Source: Primulina eburnea (lineage: Eukaryota > Streptophyta > Magnoliopsida > Lamiales > Gesneriaceae). From it: a stretch of 64,000 bases of DNA. Under the pieces are notes generated by a model. It had not been told where the DNA came from and ran no database searches. It saw only the letters and a list, made by a program, of their open reading frames with translations. Below are positions 35,320-46,111 of the stretch, one piece after another. The position numbers and the translations under genes were made by a program. The stretch lies in assembly GCF_022965805.1 (NCBI RefSeq), contig NC_133106.1, forward strand, positions 33,965,913-34,029,912, given 5' to 3'. Position 1 is the first letter of the stretch. Every line of letters begins with the position of its first letter.

Positions 35320-35810
35320 AAGTGAAATAGAAGAGGTTCAATATTCGAGCGACGATGTTCGTGACATTTATTGAATTGTACTTTGGAAAAAATATATATT
35401 TCATTAATTATAAATGTTAATGTTTTATAATTATTGAATTTATTTTAGCGAGCACGACATGGCAGAGATCTAACGTCATGAGAGCTATACGTTCACACAC
35501 ATCGACATGCAGATGGATCTTTCGTTGACACGCGATTCGCCTGCTCCACGTAAGTTTATTAAATTTCGTTATTCTCATCAACGTTACATTAAGAAAATTC
35601 AATTTGATTCATTTTAAATCAACATCACAGGAGGAGATGTAACGCTACATGGCTGATTAATTTTGTATGAAACACTTGTATTATTATTTGCAGATTAATA
35701 ATATGATTATATTTCTCAAACTTTGTTAATTTTTTTTCGATTATACAACACAATATATTTTTATTTCAGATTTAAATAATTATAACATTTAAAAAAAAAA
35801 AACAATTAGC

Positions 35811-36020
35811 GACGGTTTTTTGTTCAAACCGTCGCGACATTAGCAGCAGTCGTAGAAAAACGTCGCCGATTATTATCGGCGACGGTTATGGTAACCGTCG
35901 CTGTTGGGACGGTTTAATAAAACGTCGCCGATTGTAAATACCTGTCGCTATTAGCGACGGTTTTGTCAATACCCGTCGCTATTAGCGACGTTTTTACTCG
36001 AAACCCGTCGCTATTAGCGA
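35811..36020. repeat. Array of GCGACGGTTTT inverted units (right)
   Basis: Matches the array at 34728..34905, with units such as TAGCGACGGTTTTG and ACCCGTCGCTATTAGCG. Together the arrays bracket the broken CACTA frame. Confidence 0.8.
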
Positions 36021-36188
36021 ACCCGAGCCAAAAGATAAACGAGTCATTAACGAGCCGAGCTCGAGCTTCATAAATTCCGAACGAGCCGAGCCCGAGCTTC
36101 AAACCCGAGGCTCGTAACGAGCTCGAGCCGAGCCCGAGCCCGCTACTGCTCGGCTCGACTCGGCTCATTTACATCCCTATTTCTCGGT

Positions 36189-36660
36189 AATAGACGTCGA
36201 AAAAGAAAATAAAAGACTACGTCTAGAATAGGCTTTTGAAGCGCCATTCCAAGAGTCAAGCCAAGAAATCAGAGCTTAACATTGTACAAGCACGTTCATC
36301 AATAGTATTTACAAGACATGTATTTAACTATTTTTAATTAATTATCATTTTTATGATATGAAGGGCAAAAAGATTAATCTCAAGTGATCATAAATCTTAC
36401 AAACGAATTATATTGGTCAGGGTTTTATAAATTTGTGGAGTTAAAAATATAAAACATGAATAATCGAAGGACTGATTGTAATTTTGACTTCTGGTTATGG
36501 TTGCTGATTTGGAGATAATTATAAGGTTTTTGAGCTGTTGGATAATTTAGTGGATGACATTTCTCATGCTTGCTTGCTGGGGTGTTTCTTTTTTCAGGTG
36601 TATATCAAGATTGACTGTTGTAGATGTTATGATCTTGAATTTTTTTACTAAATTCACTTG
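36189..36660. other. Upstream of the DHHC pseudogene, no gene seen
   Basis: AT-rich; possible remains of the 5' part of the acyltransferase gene, but no exon could be identified. Confidence 0.4.
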
Positions 36661-36671
36661 CTTAAATGCAG

Positions 36672-37473
36672 GTGCATGATCGCTCCACATCTGTTCATGT
36701 GGAAATTGAAACAAAGTGTTGGGGTCGTGGACTTAATGTTGTTGTTTTACCTTATACCTCTGTTTTTAAATGGGGCTGGTGTGGAGCTGTTAGGTAGGAA
36801 AACGTGGCGAACGGGGTTCAAAAGTATTTCCGATGGAGGCTCCTGAGCGACCCGTGTTTTGTCACTGTTGTCCGCACATATCTGTTTTTCTTTGTATGTA
36901 AGCACTGCCACTCAGAAGCTCTCTTTGCCTAAGTTGTTGGCCATGTACGACTTACTTATTAATCATTTTACGAACCTGGAATTCGTAGCATCTCAGAATT
37001 CATGTGCGCTTAACTGTGTTTATTCGATATGAAATCATGCAGAATCATATCAATAAACTTTCTAACCAATGTCTTCTCTTTTTCCTCTGTTGTTTCTGCT
37101 CCATTTTGTCAGATCTAGTAACTTTTACATACAATTACATCAATATAAACCATATTCCCTTTGTGGCACAGGTGGAGGCATTTGGTCTGTGTATCCTGTG
37201 GTGTTCTCAATCAGTTATCTTTGTGGCGTTTTCCACTTTATGGTTGCAGTCATCTTGGCTACATGTACTTTATCTGCATTTTCTTTCGCAGCATTTCGAC
37301 CGGCTGGTGCTCAACCTATGATAGTTTGGGGTAGCTATCCTCAGTGGGTAAAGGTGATCTGGAGGACTTTACCTTCTGTTGCTATTTTTCAAAGCCAAAA
37401 TCACCCAGGACACACCATTGTCATTCGTGTGGCATCTGTGTATTGGACAACGACCATCACTGTCCTTTTGTAA
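36672..37473 (+). pseudogene. DHHC protein S-acyltransferase fragment
   Basis: Two exons are readable. The first (from 36672) gives VHDRSTSVHVEIETKCWG and RYFRWRLLSDPCFV with an in-frame stop TAG at 36795..36797. The second (from about 37172) gives two membrane segments (SVYPVVFSISYLCGVF; FHFMVAVILATCTLSAF), then needs a one-base shift near 37340 to reach [13 protein letters not shown] and a DHHC zinc-binding core ending DNDHHCPF, cut by a splice donor at 37474. Intact relatives attach palmitate to cysteines of membrane proteins via the DHHC cysteine. Here a stop, a frameshift and the loss of everything after the DHHC exon (a Copia remnant follows) make it a pseudogene. Confidence 0.75.
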
Positions 37474-37579
37474 GCTAGTCTTGAGCAATCTTTCATCAGT
37501 TATAGTAGACAAGCACACCCGGTGATTCTTGTGAATTGCTACATTCTGTTCTAACATAGCTGAAGATGTTGAAAGTTGA

Positions 37580-38539
37580 ATAAAGTGTGCAGACTTCGTA
37601 AGTCTTTATATTGCCTTAAACAAGACTAGACAATGGAACCAAAAATTTGCTTGTGTGATGTTTTGATGCAGGCTATAGACAGTCTCAACATGACCATTCT
37701 TTGTTCATTTGTCGTGATGCTCGCAACATACTATTTATGTGGTTTATGTCGATGGTATCGTCATCATTGGTGAGAACATTGATGTTATTGCTAATTTAAA
37801 CCATTTCTTCACATATTCGTTAATCAGTTAAGTATGCTCTAGAAGTCATTGCTGATGTTGGTGTTCTCGGTGCTAAGCCTTTTGATACTCCTGCAGAACA
37901 GTATCAGAAACTTACTACTCTTGAATTTGATCTCTCAATGAGTTCCAAATCTTCTACAAAACCTATTGGGAAATTGGATGTTGTTCTTGATGATCCTGAT
38001 TCTTGCAGACTTCTCGTAGGCAATTGATTTACCTTACTATTACTCAGCCTGACTTTTGCCATGCAGTTCAGCACTTTGGTCAATTTATGCACTCGCCCAA
38101 ATGAACGGGGATACTATTTTCTGCAAACAGTCCCTTAACTTTTATGCCTGGTGTGACTTGGATTGGGCATCTTGTCGAATGACCTAGAGATCCCTCACTG
38201 AAGTTGGGTCACTCTCACTACTTCTTGAGAAATCGTTTGGAATACTGGTTTATTATTAGGTATGGGCGTTGAATTTGCCAAACCAACATTGTATTGTGAC
38301 AATAATGCCGCTTTGCACATTGCCACTAATCCTATATTCCACGAGCTTACCAAACACATTGATGTCGATTATCATCTCTTACGAGACTAGATTAAATTTG
38401 GTATTTTTCGGACAGCCCAAATTTGTACTTCTAAACAAATTAGCATATATCTTTACCAAACGGTTGAGTAAAGACCAACACAAGCTTTTCTTTTCCAAGC
38501 TTGATGTCCAGAATCTGTTCCAGACTTGAAGAGGGGGCG
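37580..38539 (+). pseudogene. Decayed Ty1/Copia pol remnant (RT to RNase H)
   Basis: Pieces in several frames match Copia polyproteins: YVDGIVIIGENIDVI of the reverse transcriptase, then VLGAKPFDTPAEQ, the DWASC motif of the connection to RNase H, and a C-terminal stretch with LLNKLAYIFTKRLSKDQH. Several stops and frameshifts interrupt it and the 5' half of the element is missing. A purine tract GAAGAGGGGGCG precedes the probable LTR. It lies where the next exons of the DHHC gene should be. Confidence 0.75.
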
Positions 38540-38716
38540 TGTTAGTTAGTGATGGTTGGCTTAGACTTAATGTCGTGTGTCTATTTTCACGCTTTTCCCT
38601 TCTTCTTTTATTGGCCTCTTATATAAAGGCTTTGTACAAAAACATTACTGTAGATTTCAATATACAAAATTCAGTTTTTCTCTCAATACGGTTGTTCATC
38701 GTAACAATCTCCACAC
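38540..38716 (+). repeat. Probable 3' LTR of the Copia remnant
   Basis: Begins TGTTAGTTAG directly after the purine tract and contains TTATATAAAGGC as a TATA-like promoter word. The right end near CTCCACA is approximate because no 5' LTR is present for comparison. Confidence 0.5.
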
Positions 38717-38914
38717 TGCATGCCTAATGGACTCCATTAATAGATATAAAACACAGTTATTAGTCGAATAAATAAAAAATCTCTTGGCCCTACCATTAAG
38801 AAAATGAAGAATCGGAGGTCTAAATTAATTATAGGAACTCATAACTGAAAGAAAGTAACAGCACTAGTTAATTCTTTAAGAAATCATAATTAATTGCCAT
38901 CATTAGCAATAAGG

Positions 38915-38916
<2 letters not shown>

Positions 38917-38977
<61 letters not shown>
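38917..38977. repeat. (AT)n microsatellite
   Basis: About 61 bases of uninterrupted AT. Confidence 0.95.
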
Positions 38978-38979
<2 letters not shown>

Positions 38980-39299
38980 GTTTGTACGCAATTTATGTAA
39001 ATGTCAAGATGATTACCTTGCTACGATACTAAAGTGTAGGAAATTAAACTCGATCCCCTTAATCATATTCCAACATTTCATCACTTTTATGTATCTTGTA
39101 TGAATTATTAATAATTAATAGCACGTATAACATCAATGAAACCAAAATTTCATATTCGAGACTCAATTATCACACACACCAGTTCCACTCCAAAAACAAA
39201 AAAAAAAAGCATGGATAGCAATCTTCAACATATAATTTATATTCCATAAAGATTGGAGTGTATTAATAAATTTTTAGAGTTCCAATAACCATTTGTATT

Positions 39300-39302
<3 letters not shown>

Positions 39303-39342
<40 letters not shown>
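39303..39342. repeat. (TA)n microsatellite
   Basis: About 40 bases of TA, 180 bp before the candidate miRNA hairpin. Confidence 0.95.
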
Positions 39343-39343
<1 letters not shown>

Positions 39344-39526
39344 CTTTGTTATTTTGTTCACCAATCATACTAACATATATCTCTATCAATTAAATGACAT
39401 TTATTTATTATATATATAATTTTGATATATTTCGTTACAGAACAGAAATGAATATAACTCGTTGATCAACTTAGAGTTTCAAAAAATTATATATAAACAG
39501 CTGTTTACTCGAAGCAGGTTCATCTC

Positions 39527-39612
39527 ATGATGGGCGGATTGTCTAATAAAATGAACGGGGAGCTGTAAGCTGAGGCTGTCTGTGTCTTCTCTTCCACTCC
39601 GCCCGTCTACAA
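39527..39612 (+). ncRNA. Candidate miR482/miR2118-type hairpin
   Basis: The 5' arm has GATGGGCGGATTG and the 3' arm CCACTCCGCCCGTC. Positions 39529-39538 pair without a gap (one G-U) with 39598-39607, then 39540-39541 with 39595-39596 and scattered pairs further up to a loop near 39560-39575. The 22 nt at 39588..39609 match the usual miR482/2118 pattern in about 16 places, including the ACTCCGCCC core; the 5' arm resembles the ATGGGCGG of known star strands. A TATA-like TATATATAAACAG lies at about 39488. Members of this superfamily cut NBS-LRR mRNAs and start phased siRNAs. The bulged mid-stem and diverged 3' end keep this tentative. Confidence 0.4.
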
Positions 39613-39649
39613 GGGGAGTGAGTATCTCTCTCTCTTTAACAATGCCTAT

Positions 39650-41800
39650 CTATATATTCAGTTTACCATCCTGTGCTTGCAGTAAATTAATTAAATACTT
39701 TCACCTTAAAACATATAATACATATTTAATTTATCTTAATCACTTCGTTTAATTAATGGCATATATACTCATATTAAGCTTGAGAAACTCATGTTTTCGA
39801 GAGATATTGATCTAAATTAGACCATCATTAGTGAGTGATACGGTTCGCTTATATTAATTTAATTATTATTGAGAGTACTGAATATAAAATAAATAAATAA
39901 ATAAGTAAAAAACGGAGAACTACAATTATGAATAGAGACATCGAGTTTATAAATTCTGCCGACATAATTTTGGCTGGCAAATAATTATCTCCAAGTTCCA
40001 ACAAAGATAGATGTCTGGCCGCTTGTCCTCGTGTGGAATTTTAATTTATTGTTATTTTCAAAATTGTGATCCAGTGATCGATGGATGGATGGGGATGGAT
40101 GGATTGATCGATGGATGGAGATAAAAAAAGAGATTTGATAAATATTAATGGCATGTGTACTGAGAATGGTAAGCTTAAGTAAAAGCACCATTTATGATTT
40201 AACATGGAACCTTTTTTGGTTTGACAAGACGTTCAATTTTTTTTGGGTGTAAATATTGACAAGACATAACGTGATGTGAGTACTATTCCCTTTGGCCCTT
40301 TCCTTTTGATCCTTAACTCGATTCGATTATTCCTGTTTCCGCTTGTCCAGAGTGATATCAAGTTGATTAATAATATGAACTTTTAATAGTTAAATCTACA
40401 TTTTTTTAACGAGTTTGTCTTATAAATATTATTCATTAATGTTTATATATTTAGTGTGATTTTTAGATTATTACATTAGTCCAAATGTTTCCTCAATCTG
40501 AACCACGAAAAAAATTTATTTTTGTTCCTTATTTATCGGGTATATACTCCTCAACCAATACTAAAGGATTCATTATTTTGTTGCAAGCAATCATGTATTG
40601 AAGGAATCAACATTTTAAATTTTAATGCTTTGCTGAATATTTTTATAACTCAAAGATAGATTTAATTAATCATTCAATTTCTGGTAGATTGCCGTTGATC
40701 CATTATCGGGTATGTAGTTTCACTGTCCCAATAGTTGGGACTAGGGAGGTGAGACAAGGTAAAGTTAAATGGTCTGTTTCAAATATTTTACATTATCATT
40801 AGTATTTTTTAAATAAAGATCGAGACTTCTCAAGATGATCACATGTGCAAAGGGTTTAACTCTATTTCCATTTATGGAATATTGAAGCATGCCACAGCAC
40901 AAAAATCCTAGTTTGGTCTATTTATACATGTTTATAAAAATATAGATACAACTGTACTTTAAATATCCTTGGTTTTAGAAAAATGTTGAACTGTACTTGA
41001 CTAGGGTTGCATATATTAAACACAATACAGATAGATTGCTTACTATTGTTTATTAATATTTAGAGTCACAATGTCTCCGGCCATCATTAATTACAACATA
41101 CATAAAACTAACAAGTTGTTTGGCAAGAACATGCAAACATTATTATCGAATTTTTTTTTTTTAATTTTGAATGCATCCGGAAATAATAATGTTTTTATTT
41201 AGTATATATACAAATTTGATTCGTCGCACACACTTCAGTATAAACTGGATCATATAAACTTATATGATAACTGATAACTAGCAATATTCAAACTTCGATA
41301 CATAATTCTTGAAAAACTCCAGATTCATATGCGTGCGACTCCGAAAATATTGAAAATTGATGGCTATTTTTAATACTAGGTAGCCAACGTAAATGTTTTC
41401 TTTATATTATTACGTTTTAGTTAGATGATTTCTAACATTAATCAGCAGGATCACTGTTGATTTTACTCTATAATATAACAGTAGTAATTGCCAATTTGTT
41501 CGATCAACATTAAACTAGAAAGATATCATACTATAAGAAGAAGATTTAAAAGAAACTCTCTGTTAACTTTTTAAATCAAGATTATAACAAGTAATAGCAA
41601 CTCTGTTATCAAAATAATTACACACTAATTACTCATTATTTTATGTATACTTTGAGCATTAAAATGCGTTAAAGCTTCTTCTGTATATGGAAGTGACTAT
41701 AAACAGTAGCCAGAAACGATGAATATGAATCTTTTTTTCACACCTACTAATTGCCATCTGTTAATTATCGAGCTATAATATTGTCTAATTAATACCCATC
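39650..41800. other. Intergenic, no gene seen
   Basis: AT-rich, with a short GGAT/GATC-rich simple repeat at about 40078-40122. The distal part is probably the MIR319 promoter region. Confidence 0.5.
40078..40122. repeat. (GGAT)n simple repeat
   Basis: Imperfect GATGGATG run, interrupted by GATCGATG. Confidence 0.8.
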
Positions 41801-41810
41801 TTTCTCTCGC

Positions 41811-41818
41811 TATAAAAG
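41811..41818 (+). promoter_or_regulatory. TATA box of the MIR319 transcript
   Basis: TATAAAAG in a short GC-richer context, about 295 bases before the hairpin; a (TCC)n and pyrimidine-rich leader follows, as in many plant pol II transcripts. Confidence 0.5.
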
Positions 41819-42068
41819 CCCGTGTTTCGTCATAATTTTACGAGTAACTTCCTCTCCCTCTCCTCCTCCTCCTCCTCTCCGCAGCAGATTTCCCTTGTTC
41901 ATGATTCATAAATATAGGTTGAGTTTTTACTTCGATTGAAATGTGACATGGTAACTTTAACCTGCAGGGCCATTCATAATTATCTACAGGGTGTCGTGAA
42001 GTTTTGGGTGCCAAATTCTCTAACTTGAGTTCAAAGTCGATGCTAATTTTGATTCTGTGCAGAAGGGT

Positions 42069-42070
<2 letters not shown>

Positions 42071-42105
<35 letters not shown>
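42071..42105. repeat. (CT)n microsatellite
   Basis: About 35 bases of CT directly before the MIR319 hairpin. Confidence 0.95.
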
Positions 42106-42107
<2 letters not shown>

Positions 42108-42314
42108 GGATTCACTTGGACCGAAGAGAGCTTCCTTCAGTCTAATACGGGATGTGAATGTGATTCAATTTGCTGCCGACTCATTCATCCAAATGCTGAA
42201 TATCATGATCTGTTCCATTCAGTAGCTGAGTAAGTGAAGCGGGAGTCAAGCTGGATCTTAAACTTCCTGTTCTTGGACTGAAGGGAGCTCCCTCGATTGA
42301 ATTGGGTTATGCAT
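42106..42314 (+). ncRNA. MIR319: MIR319 microRNA precursor
   Basis: The 3' arm holds the mature miRNA at 42273..42293, starting TTGGACTGAAGGGAGCTCCC. The 5' arm AGAGCTTCCTTCAGTCTAAT (from 42127) pairs with it apart from wobbles. The loop region keeps GACTCATTCATCCAAATGCTG-like sequence typical of the miR159/319 superfamily, and the long stem of about 200 nt is characteristic of MIR319. Known targets are TCP transcription factor mRNAs, so the locus should act in leaf growth and development. An ATG at 42106 opens a 39-codon frame across the hairpin; I regard it as incidental. Confidence 0.95.
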
Positions 42315-42319
42315 AACAG

Positions 42320-44690
42320 CTAGGTTTTGTTATATGGATTCTTCTGTCTCTTAATTAAATACTTATGATTTTTTTTCAAGTTTTTGCATCTCTTGCAGAT
42401 TAGTAATTCTTGAGCACTGGTTTACAATCTTGAAAATTATATGTGCGTACTGAGTTTTGTCCCTCCCTGCCGGCTTGTCCATGAACAGATTCAGCTTTTC
42501 GAGGACTATAAAGTACCCAATCAATTAAACCTAGCGGTTGTTATAATTTATTTTTGCAGACAACGAGCAGCATTCAGTATAAGTAAACATCTATGAATCA
42601 GGGTCTCGTGAAGATCGAGAACTGAAGAACAAATTCTTTAAAGACAGTGGTAACTGTGGCCTTGCAGCTCACTGGTAGCAACAAGTTCCCAGCCATATCT
42701 TCTGCTCGGTCGCTGCAACAACCACAATATCCCTCTTCATCCCCGACTTCTTCCTACACAGATGAAATACCATTTAATATAAAGTCTACTGTATTCATTT
42801 CTTTTCATAATGCAAAAATAAAAAAATAGATGTGCGCACAGAGATCTTTGGTGTCCAAGCTTTTGTGCTGACCCATGGCAAAGGTTCAGTGCCTAAAGGT
42901 CGAAATCTGTACTCCCAAAACTTCTTTTGATGAAGCTAATAAACTCTCGCGAAATTATACATTGGAGAACTCTTCGTTATCCCTGTCAATTTTATCGTAA
43001 ACATTAAATCAAAGACAGTTTCCATCTTAAATTAAAGTGGATGCATTCTTTTATGTATTAAATGACAATATAAATTCACTCTCGAAATGTTGTAAGTTGT
43101 AACGTCAGTTTCTTGTAGAAATATTTATATTTAATATTTCTGATCTAAATATTTGGCTCCAATGGTAACAATCAATAAACACTTGAATCAATTTTCTGTT
43201 AAAGTTGCTCGTTTCTATATTTTCCTTCTCCCGATCCCTTTTGAATTTTACCTTACATTCTTTCAATACTTGTCTAGGTTCTGTCGCTGCATACAATTAT
43301 CGTGAATAATTTACAGTATGAATGAATGAAGGTTGGGGTAATAGCTAACTATTCATCATGTGAAGTGATGTATCTGTCGTCACATCACTTCCGTTTGAGA
43401 TTTTGAGAATCTTTTGAACGAAACCCTAAAAAATGTTGAAAGACGTCCCAAGTAAAAGAGAGAATAAAAACATAAATATAAAAACGGTGTGGGGTTTTTC
43501 TTTGTTGTCACGTATGCGATGATGCAGAAAAAAAGGTTCACCCCCGCTCCTTTCACGTATTGAATTTGAATAAATGGAATATAAGTAAATATAAAGCTTT
43601 TGAAAAGCATTTTTTTGACAGTAGTTTGGAATTGATTTTAAAAAACTTGATGGATAGTTAATATATGACCAATTATTATTATTATTGTTTTTTTTTTACA
43701 TGTTATCAAATATTTTTTGCTCAAATTGAAGTTTTAGTTCATTAATTTGATTTTTTTTAAAATTTTATTTTTTGATGTGATATTGATGTGACATTGATAT
43801 TGCAGTACTGATATGGCGTTAATGTAAGTATATATTGACGCATAACGATTCTCAATAGAAAAAATATAATCGTGAGAAATTGAAAAATACATGTCTAAAA
43901 CTGAAATTTAATAATATATATGATCAAAGTCGTAAAAAAATGAATATAAAAAACAAAACATACCAATTTTCCAATAAAGATATATAATTGACGGAAGTTA
44001 CGTTTATATGCTGTAATTTTATCGTGTATTATACAACACATGTACATAGGACATTAGTATCAAATAATTTTTCTTCCGCAGGCGAAAACTAACAACCACC
44101 ACTCACCAATAAGTATCATAATTGCGTATTAATATGATTGAAGAATTCCTAATGCGAGTTTTCCGTGTTATATATATATTGGACTATTGTTTCACTTCAA
44201 ATAATTATTAGGAAAAATTACATTTTATGTTCTTTATATTTGTTTTTTATAATTTCGATTTTTTATATTGTCAATTATAGTTGTAATATAACATTTTTGT
44301 TTGTTTGTTGTAATTTCAGTTGTTTTTCCTATATGATGTTTATATATCACTTATTTCTGTAATATTATATCATCATTCTCGATAAAAATAATTAAAATTA
44401 CCAAAAATTGTATAAGACTAAGGCTGAAATTTATTAATTATGAGTTATAAAAACAACCATAAATGACCAAAACTGTAATTTTATATAACTATGAAAAAAT
44501 CACTAATATAGTTATCTGTTAAATTATTAAACTAATCAATATAACTATTTTGGTTATCTACAAAATAATTAAATGATTAATTTTTTTTTTTCAAAAGTAT
44601 TGCTATAACTTGAAATGAAACAATAATCAATATAGCTAATAGTTTTTTCAAGGGGTTCATACACTGTTAAATAGTAAAAGTATTTAGTAT
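42320..44690. other. Downstream of MIR319, no gene seen
   Basis: The first 500 bases may be the rest of the primary transcript. The remainder is AT-rich without a supported gene. Confidence 0.5.
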
Positions 44691-44691
44691 G

Positions 44692-44855
44692 TTGTAAGAT
44701 GGTTTCACAGATTTTTATCCGTAATATGTGCCAACTTTGCCTATATTTATAATAATAAGTAATATTTTTGACATAAAAATTAATATTGTTCAATGAGTGA
44801 CCTAAATAGAGGATCAATCTCAAAAAATTGACTTGTCTCACAAATTTTGTTTTTG
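44692..44855. mobile_element. MITE of the GTGAGACGGTCTCAC family, diverged copy
   Basis: GTAAGATGGTTTCACAGA at the left, a TAAGTAATATTTTTGACATA core shared with the copy at 28.5 kb, and TTGACTTGTCTCACAAA at the right. Arms are much decayed. Confidence 0.55.
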
Positions 44856-44859
44856 AAAA

Positions 44860-46100
44860 ATATTTACTAAAAAATATAGTAAAAGTAAATATATGTATTC
44901 TCTCTTAATCAAAACATCTATTGCTTTAACAGTTCATAAAAAGATACTATTCATTTTCTCCCTGACATTATTAAATTACTCAGAATCATAATATTTGTTG
45001 TTAAAATAATCCAATTATTTTGATGAATTTTCTTTTGAAGAGCGGAACATTTATAAATGTTTTTTTGTTGTTGGAATAATTTGATCGTATATATTTTAGC
45101 GGACATGATAATCGGAGCAAAGTTACACACAGATTTTGCTTTCTAATGGGGGTCCGACGTGTCGACTACCGGGGAAAATTTTTAAATTTAATTAAGTTCG
45201 ATAGGTTTCGTAATTACAACTAACTTTTCGGGGATAATCTTTTCAAAGATTTTAATAAATGAGAGTAATCTGACGATCTTGTTGGTACTTTCGGTCTTTC
45301 ATTTTGTGAGTGAAATTTCTACAAATCTGTTTAATTAGTATCATACCAAATCATTTACTTCGAAAGTTCCAACCCAAAATGCTCACTTTTGTCTCTTACT
45401 TAGATAACATATTAAAACTAATATTTAAAATATAAAAAATTAAAATCGCAAAATAAAATTCAAAGGACCAAAATTGGAAATTTTCTAATATGATAATATA
45501 GCAAGTTCTTTCTAAAAGTACATAAATTTTATCAAAAAAATAATACAAGAAGCTAACTATTTATATTGACATCCTAAATTATTTTCAAATTTATTCTTAC
45601 TATTTTTTCTCTTCGCTCATTTACTTGTTCTCCTTCTTACCAACAACCACAAAACGTGATTAAAGAACTCCAAACGTGCGCATTTTGAGCATAAATTTTC
45701 TGTCACAAATCATTTAACATATGTTGTTAAACGGTTTAGATTTATAACATGTGTTTCGTACAAAAATATTAATATCATTTTTAAAAACTGTATATCTAAA
45801 CCGTATAGCAGGAGATGTAAATGGTTTTATAGCAGAAGAAAATTTTCCTCACATTTTGTGTTCTATAATCAACTAGAACTATTGTTTTGCTGCCAAAAGA
45901 ATGGATTAAAAAGAAAATGGAATAATTATTTCAAATTTATGGTCAAAAAAGTTATTTTTTTAATCTCTCATATTTTTCACGGCAAATAATTTAAAAACAT
46001 ACTGACTTTGGATCAATGAGACGGTGAATTTATGTATTACTAACTTTATATAATAACCAATATTCTGTGTTACATCATTTTTCTATAATAAATACAATGC
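44860..46100. other. Intergenic, no gene seen
   Basis: AT-rich; the end is the 3' flank of the ALMT gene. Confidence 0.5.
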
Positions 46101-46111
46101 CTCGACCATAT

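Larger units (their letters stand above)
34476..36179. mobile_element. Non-autonomous hAT-type element with nested CACTA sequence
   Basis: Ends TAGGGATGTAAATGAGCC and GGCTCATTTACATCCCTA are exact inverted copies and the element is bracketed by a perfect 8-bp duplication TTTCTCGG (34468..34475 and 36180..36187). TAGGGATG is an Ac-like hAT terminus and 8 bp is the hAT duplication size. The inverted ends continue, imperfectly, for about 200 bases as GAGCCGAGC/GCTCGGCTC-rich sequence. The inside is not hAT: it holds arrays of CGACGGTTTT units and a broken frame resembling a domain of CACTA elements. About 1.7 kb in all. Confidence 0.8.

Noticed and set aside
34476..36179. Interpreting the 34.5-36.2 kb element as a Mutator-type element with 9-bp duplication
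   Set aside because: A 9-bp reading leaves the ends asymmetric by one base, whereas an 8-bp duplication with TAGGGATG ends is exact, which fits hAT.
42004..42225. Frame across the MIR319 hairpin, possible encoded peptide
   Set aside because: The first part is poly-Ser/Leu from the CT tract, and the 39-codon part from the ATG at 42106 overlaps the stem, which must fold and be cut; no independent sign of translation.
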